Positions 25,151 to 33,235 of a stretch of DNA of 64,000 bases are shown one piece after another. Below the pieces are notes generated by a model. It was not told the DNA's origin, searched no databases, and saw only the letters and a list, made by a program, of their open reading frames with translations. The stretch is from Methylobacteriaceae bacterium. Its GTDB lineage: Bacteria; Pseudomonadota; Alphaproteobacteria; Rhizobiales; Beijerinckiaceae. The stretch covers positions 310,001 through 374,000 of the forward strand of contig JACKJC010000002.1 in the NCBI GenBank assembly GCA_020638195.1, written 5' to 3'. Numbering within the stretch: the stretch's first letter is position 1; the number at the start of each line of letters is the position of its first letter. The position numbers and the translations under genes are program-made.

Positions 25151-26119
25151 ATGGGCGAGACCATCCGGGAACACCTCTTCACCGAAGAAGCCCGTCAGTG
25201 CGACAAGATTCAGAGAGCGCTGAAGGCGAAGGATCGAGGTCCATACGAGGAATGGCTCGGGCGACGCGAAAATCATGGACTGCGCCGTGCGTTGCGCATT
25301 CTGGAAACGGGCGCGTCCAAACGCCTGTATTGGGACAGTACGCGTTACACGCTCGTGGACAAGAAGGAGAAAGCCAAGGTTGGACCATCGATCTTCTCGT
25401 TTCTCAAGCGCACCGACACAGTGATCCAGTTCACCGACGGTTTTAGTTTCCGGCGATCACAGACGCATGGCGGCCATATCAATGGGGCCTGGGAGGAAGG
25501 GGAAATGGCCGCGATCGGCGGCGGCAAGGAAAAGTACAAGGTCCGCAAGCGCAATGTCATCTGGATATCGAGCGATCTGCGCAACTCGCCCATCGCGATA
25601 GCCATGTTGATCGCACACGAAACCGGGCATGGGATCGGACAGGAATATCGCGACAATTACCCGCTGCCTTATGACGATCCAAAAGCCTTGCAAAAGCCGC
25701 CTTACAATCTGTTTCCGCATGACGAGCTGGAGGACGACGACCAGCTCTGCTACCCGATGGAAGGGCTGCTGGCGCGCGAGATGGGCCTCAATCCCGATCT
25801 CCATATCCAGCAAGGCACGCCGATGACGGACGAGGCGCGCTACTGGTACCGGCAGGTCTACGGCAACTACACGACCGCCGCCTTCCGCGACAAATTGCGG
25901 CTGCCGGTCGTTTTCGCGCGCGAGGAAATATACTCGCGCAAGGGCCACATTTGCGGAATGCGATGCAAGTATTTCAGTGAGTATGGCTATTGCAATCGGC
26001 GCGTCACCGTCCCGCCGTGTTATCAGTTCGAGCAGCATCTCGAAGGCTGGATGACGCCTGATGAGGGCGCAGGCGACAAGCCGCCGGATGGATTCACGCC
26101 CTTGCCGAAGAGGCGCTGA
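25151..26119 (+). CDS. Unknown protein with HExxH metallopeptidase-like motif
   Basis: 322 aa from ATG at 25151 (GGAG nine bases upstream; an in-frame TTG at 25136 is less likely). AMLIAHETGHGIGQE places HETGH at residues 156-160, the zinc-binding consensus of gluzincins/metzincin-like proteins, where the glutamate is catalytic. A C-terminal group of cysteines, Cys268-x3-Cys272-x8-Cys281-x8-Cys290, could form a zinc knuckle or disulfides. Acidic residues after the motif (EDDDQ at 194-198, E204) are possible third ligands. No signal peptide is seen. It may be a protease or a toxin-like enzyme, but no homologue is recalled. Confidence 0.72.
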   Translation: MGETIREHLFTEEARQCDKIQRALKAKDRGPYEEWLGRRENHGLRRALRILETGASKRLYWDSTRYTLVDKKEKAKVGPSIFSFLKRTDTVIQFTDGFSFRRSQTHGGHINGAWEEGEMAAIGGGKEKYKVRKRNVIWISSDLRNSPIAIAMLIAHETGHGIGQEYRDNYPLPYDDPKALQKPPYNLFPHDELEDDDQLCYPMEGLLAREMGLNPDLHIQQGTPMTDEARYWYRQVYGNYTTAAFRDKLRLPVVFAREEIYSRKGHICGMRCKYFSEYGYCNRRVTVPPCYQFEQHLEGWMTPDEGAGDKPPDGFTPLPKRR

Positions 26120-26123
26120 ACCA

Positions 26124-26972
26124 TCAAACCGGCTCGGCGACGAAGGTCGTCGTTGGCGCGACGATTTCGTTCTGCGCCTCGATCAGCATGAGTTCGCGGC
26201 GGCCTTCCGCATGCGTGCGCTGAAGGATGCCGTAGATGGCGGCGCCCGCGTTCTCGAGCGCGGCCCTCGGCGATTTCGTTGCGAGGCAATGCGCGAAGAA
26301 CAGCGCCGCGATCGTGTCGCCCGCGCCGTTGAAATCTTCCGGCAGACGCGGCGTGCGCAGGCGGAAGACGCCCTCGAAGGAGGAGACGAAGAGATCGACG
26401 CAATCGTCCGGCGTGTCGGCGAGATGAGCCGAGGTGACGAGCACGATCTTCGGCCCGCGCGCATGCAGGGCGTCGACGGCGGCGCGAAAGCCCGTCATGC
26501 CGACGATCGGGCTGCCGTTCAGCCATTCGAGTTCGAAGTGGTTTGGCGTCAAGACATCGGCATGCGCGATTGCGGATTGCGCCAGAAATTCCGGCACGCC
26601 CTGCTTGACGAAAACGCCCGGTCCTGCGTCGCCGATCACGGGATCGCAGCAATAGAGCGCGTCGGGATTTTCCTTCTTCATCCGCTTGACCGCGCGCAGA
26701 ATTGCTTCGCCGGTTTCGGGTGCGCCGACATAGCCGGAGATCAGGCCGGCGCAACGCTCGAGCGCGCCACGCTCGGCGATGCCCGTCACGCAATCGTCGA
26801 TCATCTTCGCGTCGAATGCGTGTCCGCGAAAGCCGCCGTATCCTGGATGATTGGAGAATTGCACGGTATGGACGGGCCAGACCTCCACGCCCATGCGCTG
26901 CAGCGCGAAGACCGCGGCGGAATTGCCGACATGGCCGTAGGCGACGTGTGACTGGATGGAGAGGATGTTCAT
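26124..26972 (-). CDS. pdxY: Pyridoxal kinase
   Basis: 282 aa from ATG at 26972; an upstream extension of the frame covers repeat sequence and is rejected. PfkB/ribokinase fold: the N-terminal SIQSHVAYGHVGN, the YCCDPVIGD segment, LTPNHFELEWL and the C-terminal GAGDTIAALFFAHCLA, where the Gly-Ala-Gly-Asp supplies the catalytic Asp. These segments match PdxY/PdxK, which phosphorylates pyridoxal in the PLP salvage pathway in the cytoplasm. It is convergent with the HExxH gene and follows, with about 100 bases, an ABC importer on the same strand. Confidence 0.93.
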   Translation of the reverse strand: MNILSIQSHVAYGHVGNSAAVFALQRMGVEVWPVHTVQFSNHPGYGGFRGHAFDAKMIDDCVTGIAERGALERCAGLISGYVGAPETGEAILRAVKRMKKENPDALYCCDPVIGDAGPGVFVKQGVPEFLAQSAIAHADVLTPNHFELEWLNGSPIVGMTGFRAAVDALHARGPKIVLVTSAHLADTPDDCVDLFVSSFEGVFRLRTPRLPEDFNGAGDTIAALFFAHCLATKSPRAALENAGAAIYGILQRTHAEGRRELMLIEAQNEIVAPTTTFVAEPV

Positions 26973-27019
26973 GGCAGCGAGTGTGGCATGACCGGCCGCG
27001 AGTCGAAACAATCGCGGCG

Positions 27020-27070
27020 CCCCTCCCTTTCCCTCCGGCGCTTCGCAGGAGAGGGCCGGGGAGGGGGCTC
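27020..27070. repeat. Short C/G-rich hairpin between importer and pdxY
   Basis: CTCCCTTTCCCTCCGGCG is followed by an approximately complementary GGAGAGGGCCGGGGAGGGG. It resembles the left arms of the family C repeats at 56855 and 58262 but is truncated. It lies between the end of the importer's substrate-binding gene and the start of pdxY, both on the minus strand. Confidence 0.45.
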
Positions 27071-27073
27071 GGC

Positions 27074-28090
27074 TCATTTCGTCGTCTGCGCCGCCTTCTT
27101 CGCGAAGCGGTCGTCGAAGGTGGCGGGCAGGTCGATCTTCGCGCTCTTCAGGTCGGGCGTGAATTCGGCGAGCATGTCGAGCGCGCTCTTCATGCCGGCG
27201 GGGTCGATCAGGCCGTTCTGCGAATAGGCCGCGCGCGTCGACTGGAAGGCGGCCATGTACAGCTTTCTGTCGCCGAGCAGGTAATTTTCCGGCACGAGGT
27301 TCGCGACATCGTCCGCGCTCGCCGTCTTCAGCCATTGCAGCGCCTTGTATTCGGCGTTGACGATCGCCTGCATTGTGTTCGGATTGGCGTCGATGAAGGC
27401 CTTTTTCGAATAGATGACGGCGGCCGGATTCTCGCCGCCGAACAGTGCGCGCGTGCCGGCCTCAGTGCGCGTGTCGGCGATCACCTTGATGTCGCCGGTC
27501 TGCTCCAGCATGGTGATGACGGGCTCGAGATGCGAGACGCCGTCGACCTGCTTGTTGCGTACGGCCGCAACCGCCGACGCCGCGCCGCCGACGCCGATCC
27601 ACGAGGCGTCGTCGGGCGAAAGCCCGTTCTTGGCAAGGAAGAATTTCGCCAGCATGTTGGTCGAGGAGCCCGGCGCGGTCACGCCGATCTTCAGGCCCTT
27701 GAGGTCGGCGGGCTTGTCGTATTTCACATCCTTGCGCAGCGCGACGACGATGCCGGGGAAGCGGCCGAGATCGACGGTCGCCCTGATATCCTGGCCCTTG
27801 GCCTGCATGTGGATCGTGTGCTCATAGGCGCCCGCCACCACATCGACCGAGCCGCCGATGAGCGCCTGCAGGCTCTTGGCGCCGCCCGCGAAATCGATGA
27901 TCTCGGCGTCGAGCCCCTGTTCCTTGAAGTAGCCCTTCTTCTCCGCGATCGTGAGCGGCAGATAGTAGAGCAGCGACTTGCCGCCGACGCCGATGACGAT
28001 CTTGGGCTTCTCGACGCCAGCGACCTGCGCCGTCGCGGCGGAGGCGGAGAAAGCGAGCGCGGCGAGCGCGCCGAACAGAAGCTTCTTCAT
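27074..28090 (-). CDS. ABC importer substrate-binding protein (NitT/TauT-like)
   Basis: 338 aa with signal peptide MKKLLFGALAALAFSASAATAQ. The mature protein begins VAGVEKPKIVIGVGGKSLLYYLPLTIAEKKGYFKEQGL, the usual opening of the nitrate/sulfonate/HMP (NMT1/THI5-like) binding proteins. It has two lobes, with a glycine-rich GVTAPGSSTNM near residue 148 in the substrate cleft. First gene transcribed after the permease (the order is ATPase, permease, binding protein on the minus strand). The ligand could be a sulfonate, an aromatic acid or a thiamine precursor and is not resolved. Confidence 0.88.
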   Translation of the reverse strand: MKKLLFGALAALAFSASAATAQVAGVEKPKIVIGVGGKSLLYYLPLTIAEKKGYFKEQGLDAEIIDFAGGAKSLQALIGGSVDVVAGAYEHTIHMQAKGQDIRATVDLGRFPGIVVALRKDVKYDKPADLKGLKIGVTAPGSSTNMLAKFFLAKNGLSPDDASWIGVGGAASAVAAVRNKQVDGVSHLEPVITMLEQTGDIKVIADTRTEAGTRALFGGENPAAVIYSKKAFIDANPNTMQAIVNAEYKALQWLKTASADDVANLVPENYLLGDRKLYMAAFQSTRAAYSQNGLIDPAGMKSALDMLAEFTPDLKSAKIDLPATFDDRFAKKAAQTTK

Positions 28091-28100
28091 GTGAGTTTCC

Positions 28101-28886
28101 CTAGCTTTGTTGATGGGGCTGCGGACGCCAGACCAGCAGACGGTTTTCGATCGATGTCACTGCCCAGTCGATGGCGATGACAAAGAGCGCGAGCACGATC
28201 ATGCCGGCAAAAACGCCTGTCACGTCGAACACGCCTTCGGCCTCGTGGATGAGATAGCCGAGGCCCGCGGCCGCACCCAGATATTCGCCGACGACGGCGC
28301 CGACGAGCGCGAAGCCGACGGAAGCGTGCAGCGAGGAAAAGACCCAGGTGAGCGTCGAGGGCCAGTAGACGTGCCGCATCAGCTGGCGGTCGTTCATGCC
28401 GAGCATGCGGGCGTTGGCGAGCACGACGGGCGAGGTCTCGCGCAGGCCCTGATAGACGTTGAAGAAGACGATGAAGAAGACGAGCGTGACGCCGAGCGCG
28501 ACCTTGGACCAGATGCCCAACCCGAACCACAGCATGAAGATCGGCGCCAGCACGACGCGCGGCAGCGAATTGGCCGCCTTGAGGAAGGGGTCGAAGATCG
28601 CGGCGAGTTTCGGCTTGCGCGCGAACCAGAAACCGACGCCCGCGCCCGTCACCGAGCCGATGACGAAGGCGAGCGCCGTTTCAGTCAGAGTGATCCAAAG
28701 ATGTTTCCAGACGATGCCGGTCGCGAACATCTTCCAGACTCGCCCGAGAACGTCCGCCGGCGTCGAGAAGAAGAACTTCGGCATGAAATAGATGCCGAAG
28801 ATCGACACGCTCGACCCGATGTGCCAGATGGCGAGCAGCGCGGCGGCGACGCCGACCTGCCAGGCCAGGAGCGTGGAGCGGCTCAC
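28101..28886 (-). CDS. ABC importer permease (NitT/TauT-like)
   Basis: 261 aa from GTG at 28886, whose first bases overlap the stop of the ATPase gene (GTGA), so translation is coupled. Six membrane segments; the inner-membrane-component signature appears as ANARMLGMNDRQLMRHVYWPSTLTWVFS, containing the EAA-type loop that docks with the ATPase. Its C-terminus is short and charged. An upstream in-frame extension in the same frame is coincidental. It transports the same unknown ligand as the binding protein 10 bases downstream. Confidence 0.9.
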   Translation of the reverse strand: MSRSTLLAWQVGVAAALLAIWHIGSSVSIFGIYFMPKFFFSTPADVLGRVWKMFATGIVWKHLWITLTETALAFVIGSVTGAGVGFWFARKPKLAAIFDPFLKAANSLPRVVLAPIFMLWFGLGIWSKVALGVTLVFFIVFFNVYQGLRETSPVVLANARMLGMNDRQLMRHVYWPSTLTWVFSSLHASVGFALVGAVVGEYLGAAAGLGYLIHEAEGVFDVTGVFAGMIVLALFVIAIDWAVTSIENRLLVWRPQPHQQS

Positions 28887-29707
28887 GCCGCGCCTCCCGC
28901 CTGCGCCTGATAGGTCTTCAGGACTTCCTCGCGCAGGTCGTTCCAGATCGCGCGCTGGATCGTGTGGAATTTCGGATCGAGGCGGATTTCGTTGATCTCG
29001 CGCGGACGCGGGAGGTCGATCGTGTGCTGCGCCACGATGCGCGCGGCGGGCCCCGCCGACATGACGACGACGCGATCGGCAAGCGCGATCGCTTCCTCGA
29101 GATCGTGCGTCACGAACAGCACGGCCTTGCGGTCGGCCGACCAGAGATCGAGCAGGAGGTCGCCCATCAGCGCGCGCGTCTGCGCGTCGAGCGGGCCGAA
29201 AGGCTCGTCCATCAGCAGGATCCGCGGATCGCGGATCAGCATCTGCGCCAGTGAGATGCGCTTGCGCTGGCCGCCGGATAGCTGGTGCGGATAGCGATCG
29301 CCGAAAGCCGCGAGCCCGACTTTCGTCAGCCAGGCTTGCGCACGGGAAATCGCCTCGGCGCGCGCGACGCCTTTGGGCTCCAGCGCCACGGCGACATTGT
29401 CGCGCGCGGTTTTCCAGGGCATCAGCGCGTCCTGCTGGAAGAGATAGCCGCAGGGCGCCATGACGCCAGAGACATCCGCGCCCTGCACGCACGCGCGGCC
29501 GCGGGCGGGTTTCAAAAGGCCGGCAACGACGTTGAGCAAGGTGGACTTGCCGCAGCCGGTCGGGCCGACGATTGCGACGAATTCGCCCGGCGCCACGGAC
29601 AGGTCGGCGGCTTCCACCGCGACATAGCGCGCCGCGCCCGCGCCGAAGGCGACGGTCACGCGCGCGAGGCTGACAGCGGGATCTGCGGTAGCGGGTGGGT
29701 GCGGCAT
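28883..29707 (-). CDS. ABC importer ATP-binding protein (NitT/TauT-like)
   Basis: 274 aa from ATG at 29707 (MPHPP...). Walker A GPTGCGKST, Q-loop in YLFQQDALMPW, signature LSGGQRKR, Walker B ILLMDEPFGPLD and H-loop VTHDLEEA are all canonical, so it should be active. It matches the SsuB/TauB/NrtD type. The open frame continues upstream to about 29932, where a coding-like unidentified segment (see 29708-30178) is in phase; the family has no such N-terminus, so the ATG is preferred. Confidence 0.9.
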   Translation of the reverse strand: MPHPPATADPAVSLARVTVAFGAGAARYVAVEAADLSVAPGEFVAIVGPTGCGKSTLLNVVAGLLKPARGRACVQGADVSGVMAPCGYLFQQDALMPWKTARDNVAVALEPKGVARAEAISRAQAWLTKVGLAAFGDRYPHQLSGGQRKRISLAQMLIRDPRILLMDEPFGPLDAQTRALMGDLLLDLWSADRKAVLFVTHDLEEAIALADRVVVMSAGPAARIVAQHTIDLPRPREINEIRLDPKFHTIQRAIWNDLREEVLKTYQAQAGGAA

Positions 29708-30178
29708 GAGCTGGGGACGAGATGGGCGCGCACGTTGACCGATTGCGATGGGCCGCGCAAGCCGCGAAGATATTCCGTAGCTGAAGCGGTAGTCGCCCGT
29801 TCGCGCGAGATTGTCGTAGGCGTCGTTGACCGGCGTGATCGACACCTTCCTGTTGGCGTCGTCGATCGCCGTATTGGCCGGCGGATACGAGAGCCAGGGC
29901 GCGTTATAGAATTGCGCGAGCGTTTACCTGCGGCTTAGCGCCCTGTCGACCTTGGGTTGCGTTGGTCGCGTCGATGGAACCCGACGTCGCCCGTTCGATA
30001 GCTCCGACAGCGAAAGAAGAAGCATTCAGCCGCCGTTCATGCGCTCAACAGCAGAGATTGCGCCGTGGCCGGCGACGATGTTTCATGGCCGCATCGGTCC
30101 GCAACCTGCGGCCGGTCAACGAACGCGCGCCTTGCCCGGGTGCGCGCGTGACATCCTGCCCGGGCGCCGGGGAAGACA
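29708..30178. other. Intergenic region with a coding-like remnant
   Basis: 471 bases between the minus-strand ATPase gene and the plus-strand ComEA-like gene. On the minus strand, a segment (roughly 29770-29932) in phase with the ATPase frame reads like protein (contains FYNAPWLSYPPANTA and SITPVNDAYDNLARTGDYRF) and is closed upstream by TAA. I cannot name it. It may be a leftover of a truncated gene, or an N-terminal extension. The remainder has no recognisable gene. Confidence 0.3.
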
Positions 30179-30667
30179 ATGATTGCTCGCAAATTGATTG
30201 CCGCCACGCTCTTCGTGGCCCTCGCCAGCGGCGCCGCCTTCGCGCAGGCCACCCAGCCGGCGACTTCCAATCCGCTGAAACCCGCGCCCACCGCGCCTGC
30301 CGGCAAGGCGGCAGCGCCGGCCAAGCCCGCCGCCGCGCCTGCTGCGAAGGCAGCAGCGCCCGCCAAGGCAGCCGAGCCCGCCAAACCTGCTGCTGCCCCC
30401 GCCGCGAAGGCGGCCGCGCCGGCCAAGCCCGCGGCCGCTCCCGCCGTCGCCGCCAAGCCCGCCGCCGCGATGACGGGCAAGAAGATCGATCTCAATACGG
30501 CCGGCGCGGACGAACTCGACAAGCTGCCGCAGATCGGGCCGGCGCGCGCCAAGGCGATCATGGAGGCCCGCGCGAAGGGCAAGTTCAAGAACTGGGACGA
30601 TTTCGTGAAGCGCAATATCGTGCCGGCGAATGCGGAAGCGGCGATCAAGGACCTCGTGAAATTCTGA
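30179..30667 (+). CDS. Exported ComEA-like helix-hairpin-helix protein
   Basis: 162 aa. A signal peptide ends in ASGAAFAQ. Residues 30-98 are a low-complexity linker of Ala, Pro and Lys repeats (AKPAAAPAAKAAAPAK). Residues 100-160 are a tandem helix-hairpin-helix: IDLNTAGADELDKLPQIGPARAKAIMEAR, ending in AIKDLVKF, the usual ComEA DNA-binding unit. ComEA binds DNA in the periplasm for uptake; similar proteins without competence genes are common, and none lie here. A strong hairpin follows the stop. Confidence 0.85.
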   Translation: MIARKLIAATLFVALASGAAFAQATQPATSNPLKPAPTAPAGKAAAPAKPAAAPAAKAAAPAKAAEPAKPAAAPAAKAAAPAKPAAAPAVAAKPAAAMTGKKIDLNTAGADELDKLPQIGPARAKAIMEARAKGKFKNWDDFVKRNIVPANAEAAIKDLVKF

Positions 30668-30681
30668 TCGAACCCCATATG

Positions 30682-30715
30682 ATGGGCGCGGCAGGCCAGC
30701 CGCGCCCATTTCTTC
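30682..30715 (+). terminator. Hairpin after the ComEA-like gene
   Basis: Eleven-base perfect arms ATGGGCGCGGC and GCCGCGCCCAT around a six-base loop, 15 bases past the stop, followed by a weak T-rich run (TTCTT). Probable terminator, though the U-tract is poor. Confidence 0.55.
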
Positions 30716-30740
30716 GCGGGCAATGTCCATTGGGGGAGAC

Positions 30741-31154
30741 ATGAAGAAGCAGATTTTCGTCGCGGTCCTGGCGGCCTCGCTCGTCGGCGGTCTCGCGCAA
30801 GCCCAGACCTCGCAGCCCGCGCCCGGCGCCGCGCCGCAGCAGATGCGGATCATCAAGAAGAAGCCGAAGAAGCAGAGCGCCAAGTCGATCGCCGCGCAGA
30901 AGACGCTCGAGGGAACGATCCGCAAGTTCGAGTGCGGCGACAATTGCTATCTGACGATCAAGACCGCGAAGGGCGAGGAGACCGGCCTGTGCGAAGCCAA
31001 GGCCTGCGAGGCCTGGTTCGAGAAGCAGAAGATGCCGCGCTCGATGATCGGCAAGAAGGTGAAGGTCACGACCACGACCGGCGTGCAGCGCGACGCCTCC
31101 GGCAATGCCATGGGCAAGATGACGTCGTTCAAGACGCTGGATTTTGTGAAGTAG
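30741..31154 (+). CDS. Small exported protein, unknown
   Basis: 137 aa from ATG at 30741, where GGGGGAG is six bases upstream. A signal peptide ends LVGGLAQAQ. After a Lys-rich linker the folded part has four cysteines (FECGDNC, GLCEAKAC), suited to two disulfides, and a C-terminal strand-like KVKVTTTTGVQRDASGN. I recognise no family; a small OB-type or beta-sandwich fold would be consistent. An in-frame extension to 30723 exists but lacks a signal logic. It is followed by a strong terminator. Confidence 0.7.
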   Translation: MKKQIFVAVLAASLVGGLAQAQTSQPAPGAAPQQMRIIKKKPKKQSAKSIAAQKTLEGTIRKFECGDNCYLTIKTAKGEETGLCEAKACEAWFEKQKMPRSMIGKKVKVTTTTGVQRDASGNAMGKMTSFKTLDFVK

Positions 31155-31197
31155 GCGCGACTGAATCGCGCAGGCGCGGTCGATCAGTCGCGCTTTT
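31155..31197 (+). terminator. Rho-independent terminator of the small exported gene
   Basis: The arms GCGCGACTGA (31155-31164) and TCAGTCGCGC (31184-31193) are perfectly complementary, followed by TTTT. Directly after it a second palindrome (31198-31227) separates this gene from the convergent ATPase gene. Confidence 0.75.
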
Positions 31198-31227
31198 CAT
31201 CCCGGATCGGCTTCGCCGTCCGGGATG
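31198..31227. repeat. Palindrome TCATCCCGGA / TCCGGGATGA
   Basis: A perfect ten-base inverted repeat around TCGGCTTCGC lies between two convergent genes. It shares the CATCCCGG...CCGGGATGA arms with the longer element at 45342-45437 and looks like a short form of that family. Confidence 0.6.
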
Positions 31228-31237
31228 ACTTTGGCGT

Positions 31238-31933
31238 CTACTCTTCGAGCGCGCGCCAAAGCCTCGCGTGCAGATCGCTCGCCGCCAACTGGTCGTCGCT
31301 ACGCTCCGGCGTCGGCTCGTGCGCGATCGTCTCGACGACGGTCGACGTGGGACCGGGGCTCAGGATGAGAATGCGATCGGCATGGCGCAGCGCGTCGAGC
31401 GGATCATTGCTCGCCATGAGAATGCCGAGACCATGCTCGTCGGCTGCGCTGGCGAGCGCATTCGCGGTCAGCGTTTTCGCGCGACGATCCATCGGCGAGA
31501 AGGGATCGTCGAGGCACAGCAGGGCAGGCTTGGCCGCGAGGCCAAGCGCAACGGCAAGGCGCGCCCGATGTCCGCGCGAAAGCCGGAAGGGCTCGTGGCC
31601 GAGATAGGTTTCCAGGCCGAGCTCGGTCAGCAGTCTTTCCGCACGCGCATTCGCGGCGGCGCCCGAGATCGCCTCCGCCACGATGTCGCGTGAAAATTTC
31701 GTGTCGTCGAGGGGCATGGAATGGTGCGCGAAGAAACCTGGGCCCGCGCGCGCGATCGTTCCCGAGGTCGGCTCGATCTCGCCCGCCGCCAGGCGCAGTA
31801 GCGTCGTCTTGCCCGACCCTGGCGGGCCGACGAGGAAGGTCCATTCGCCTGATTTCAGCGTGAAGGCGAGGTCGCGCAGGATTTCGGCGCCGGAGAGGGC
31901 GAGGCCGACATTATGGAAGACGGTGGGGTTCAA
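31238..31933 (-). CDS. Orphan ABC-type ATPase with degenerate catalytic motifs
   Basis: 231 aa. Walker A GPPGSGKTT is intact, but the signature reads LSRGHRA rather than LSGGQ, Walker B LLCLDDPF has Asp in place of the catalytic Glu, and the H-loop position in LMASNDPLDAL has Asn instead of His. Hydrolysis would be expected to be slow or absent, though nucleotide binding should remain. No permease or binding protein is adjacent, and the gene is convergent with the small exported gene. Possibly a regulatory or a divergent transporter ATPase; ATG at 31933. Confidence 0.8.
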   Translation of the reverse strand: MNPTVFHNVGLALSGAEILRDLAFTLKSGEWTFLVGPPGSGKTTLLRLAAGEIEPTSGTIARAGPGFFAHHSMPLDDTKFSRDIVAEAISGAAANARAERLLTELGLETYLGHEPFRLSRGHRARLAVALGLAAKPALLCLDDPFSPMDRRAKTLTANALASAADEHGLGILMASNDPLDALRHADRILILSPGPTSTVVETIAHEPTPERSDDQLAASDLHARLWRALEE

Positions 31934-32023
31934 GCAGCAATCCGCAACAGGCGCATCCGCCCACCTTACGCGTCGCGCCTGCCGCCGTCATGTCAGGTCA
32001 TGAAGGTGGAAAGATCGCGCAAT

Positions 32024-32050
32024 AAAAAAGCCCCCGTCTCCGAGGGCTTT
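32024..32050 (-). terminator. Terminator downstream of ilvC
   Basis: On the minus strand, AAAGCCC and GGGGGCT pair around TCGGAGAC and are followed by TTTTTT. It lies 22-48 bases past the ilvC stop. Confidence 0.85.
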
Positions 32051-32071
32051 CTTCGTGTGATCCGCGTGTGA

Positions 32072-33091
32072 TCAGTTCTTGTCCTTGTCGACCAGCTTGT
32101 TCTTGCCGATCCAGGGCATCATGGCGCGCAGCTTCTCGCCGACCTCTTCGATCTGGTGGGCGGCGTTGCGGGCGCGCACTGCCTTGAACGAGGTCTGGTT
32201 GACCTTGTTCTCGAGCATCCAGTCGCGCGTGAACTTGCCGGTCTGGATGTCGTTGAGGACGCGCTTCATCTCGGCCTTCGTCTCCGGCGTGATGATGCGC
32301 GGGCCGGTGACGTATTCGCCGTATTCGGCGGTGTTGGAGATCGAGTAGTTCATGTTGGCGATGCCGCCCTCGTAGATGAGGTCGACGATCAGCTTCACTT
32401 CGTGCAGGCACTCGAAATAGGCCATTTCCGGCGCGTAGCCGGCTTCCACCAGAGTCTCGAAGCCGGCGCGGATGAGCTCGACGAGGCCGCCGCAGAGGAC
32501 GACCTGCTCGCCGAACAGGTCGGTCTCGCATTCTTCCTTGAAATTGGTCTCGATGATGCCGGCGCGCCCGCCGCCGATGGCCGAAGCGTAGGACAGGCCG
32601 AGGTCATGGGCGTTGCCCGAGGCGTCCTGGTGGATGGCGATCAGGCAGGGCACGCCGCCGCCACGCTTGTATTCGGAACGCACGGTGTGGCCGGGGCCCT
32701 TGGGGGCGACCATGAGGACGTCGAGATCCTTGCGCGGCTCGATGAGGTTGAAGTGCACGTTCAGGCCGTGCGCGAACAGGAGGGCGGCGCCCTTCTTCAT
32801 GTTGGGGGCGAGTTCGTCGCGGTAGATGTCGGCCTGCAGTTCGTCGGGCGTCAGCATCATGACGACGTCGGCCCACTTCGCGGCTTCGGCCACGGTCATG
32901 ACCTTGAGGCCCTCGCCTTCCGCCTTCTTGGCGGTGGGGGAACCGGCGCGCAGCGCGACGCAGACGTCCTTCACGCCGGAATCGCGCATGTTCAGCACGT
33001 GGGCGTGGCCCTGCGAGCCGTAGCCGACGACGGCGACCTTCTTGCCCTTGATGAGGTTGATATCGGCATCCCGATCGTAATAGACGCGCAT
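32072..33091 (-). CDS. ilvC: Ketol-acid reductoisomerase
   Basis: 339 aa, the length of class I KARI. ATG at 33091; the frame extends upstream but through non-coding sequence. N-terminal Rossmann motif VVGYGSQGHAH, then KGPGHTVRSEY and the magnesium-binding region of the knotted C-domain: the DLFGEQVVLCGG segment (Asp and Glu ligands) and ECLHEVKLI. It converts acetolactate to dihydroxyvalerate with NADPH in valine/leucine and isoleucine synthesis. Behind ilvN by 144 bases on the same strand, with a terminator following its stop. Confidence 0.97.
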   Translation of the reverse strand: MRVYYDRDADINLIKGKKVAVVGYGSQGHAHVLNMRDSGVKDVCVALRAGSPTAKKAEGEGLKVMTVAEAAKWADVVMMLTPDELQADIYRDELAPNMKKGAALLFAHGLNVHFNLIEPRKDLDVLMVAPKGPGHTVRSEYKRGGGVPCLIAIHQDASGNAHDLGLSYASAIGGGRAGIIETNFKEECETDLFGEQVVLCGGLVELIRAGFETLVEAGYAPEMAYFECLHEVKLIVDLIYEGGIANMNYSISNTAEYGEYVTGPRIITPETKAEMKRVLNDIQTGKFTRDWMLENKVNQTSFKAVRARNAAHQIEEVGEKLRAMMPWIGKNKLVDKDKN

Positions 33092-33235
33092 TTTCTTCGT
33101 TCCCCTTGGGTGTTCGGATTTGGTCGTTCGTCCGCGCGCAGGCGGCAAAATTCGTTTTGCGGGCGCTTGGTGACTGTTTGGGCGGGCAAGGTCAAGCCCC
33201 GGAGGGCCTTTCGGCCGCAATCCGGGATTGCGCCG

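Noticed and set aside
26973..27335. N-terminal extension of pdxY.
   Set aside because: The frame is open, but it crosses a C/G-rich repeat and the family starts at MNILSIQSH.
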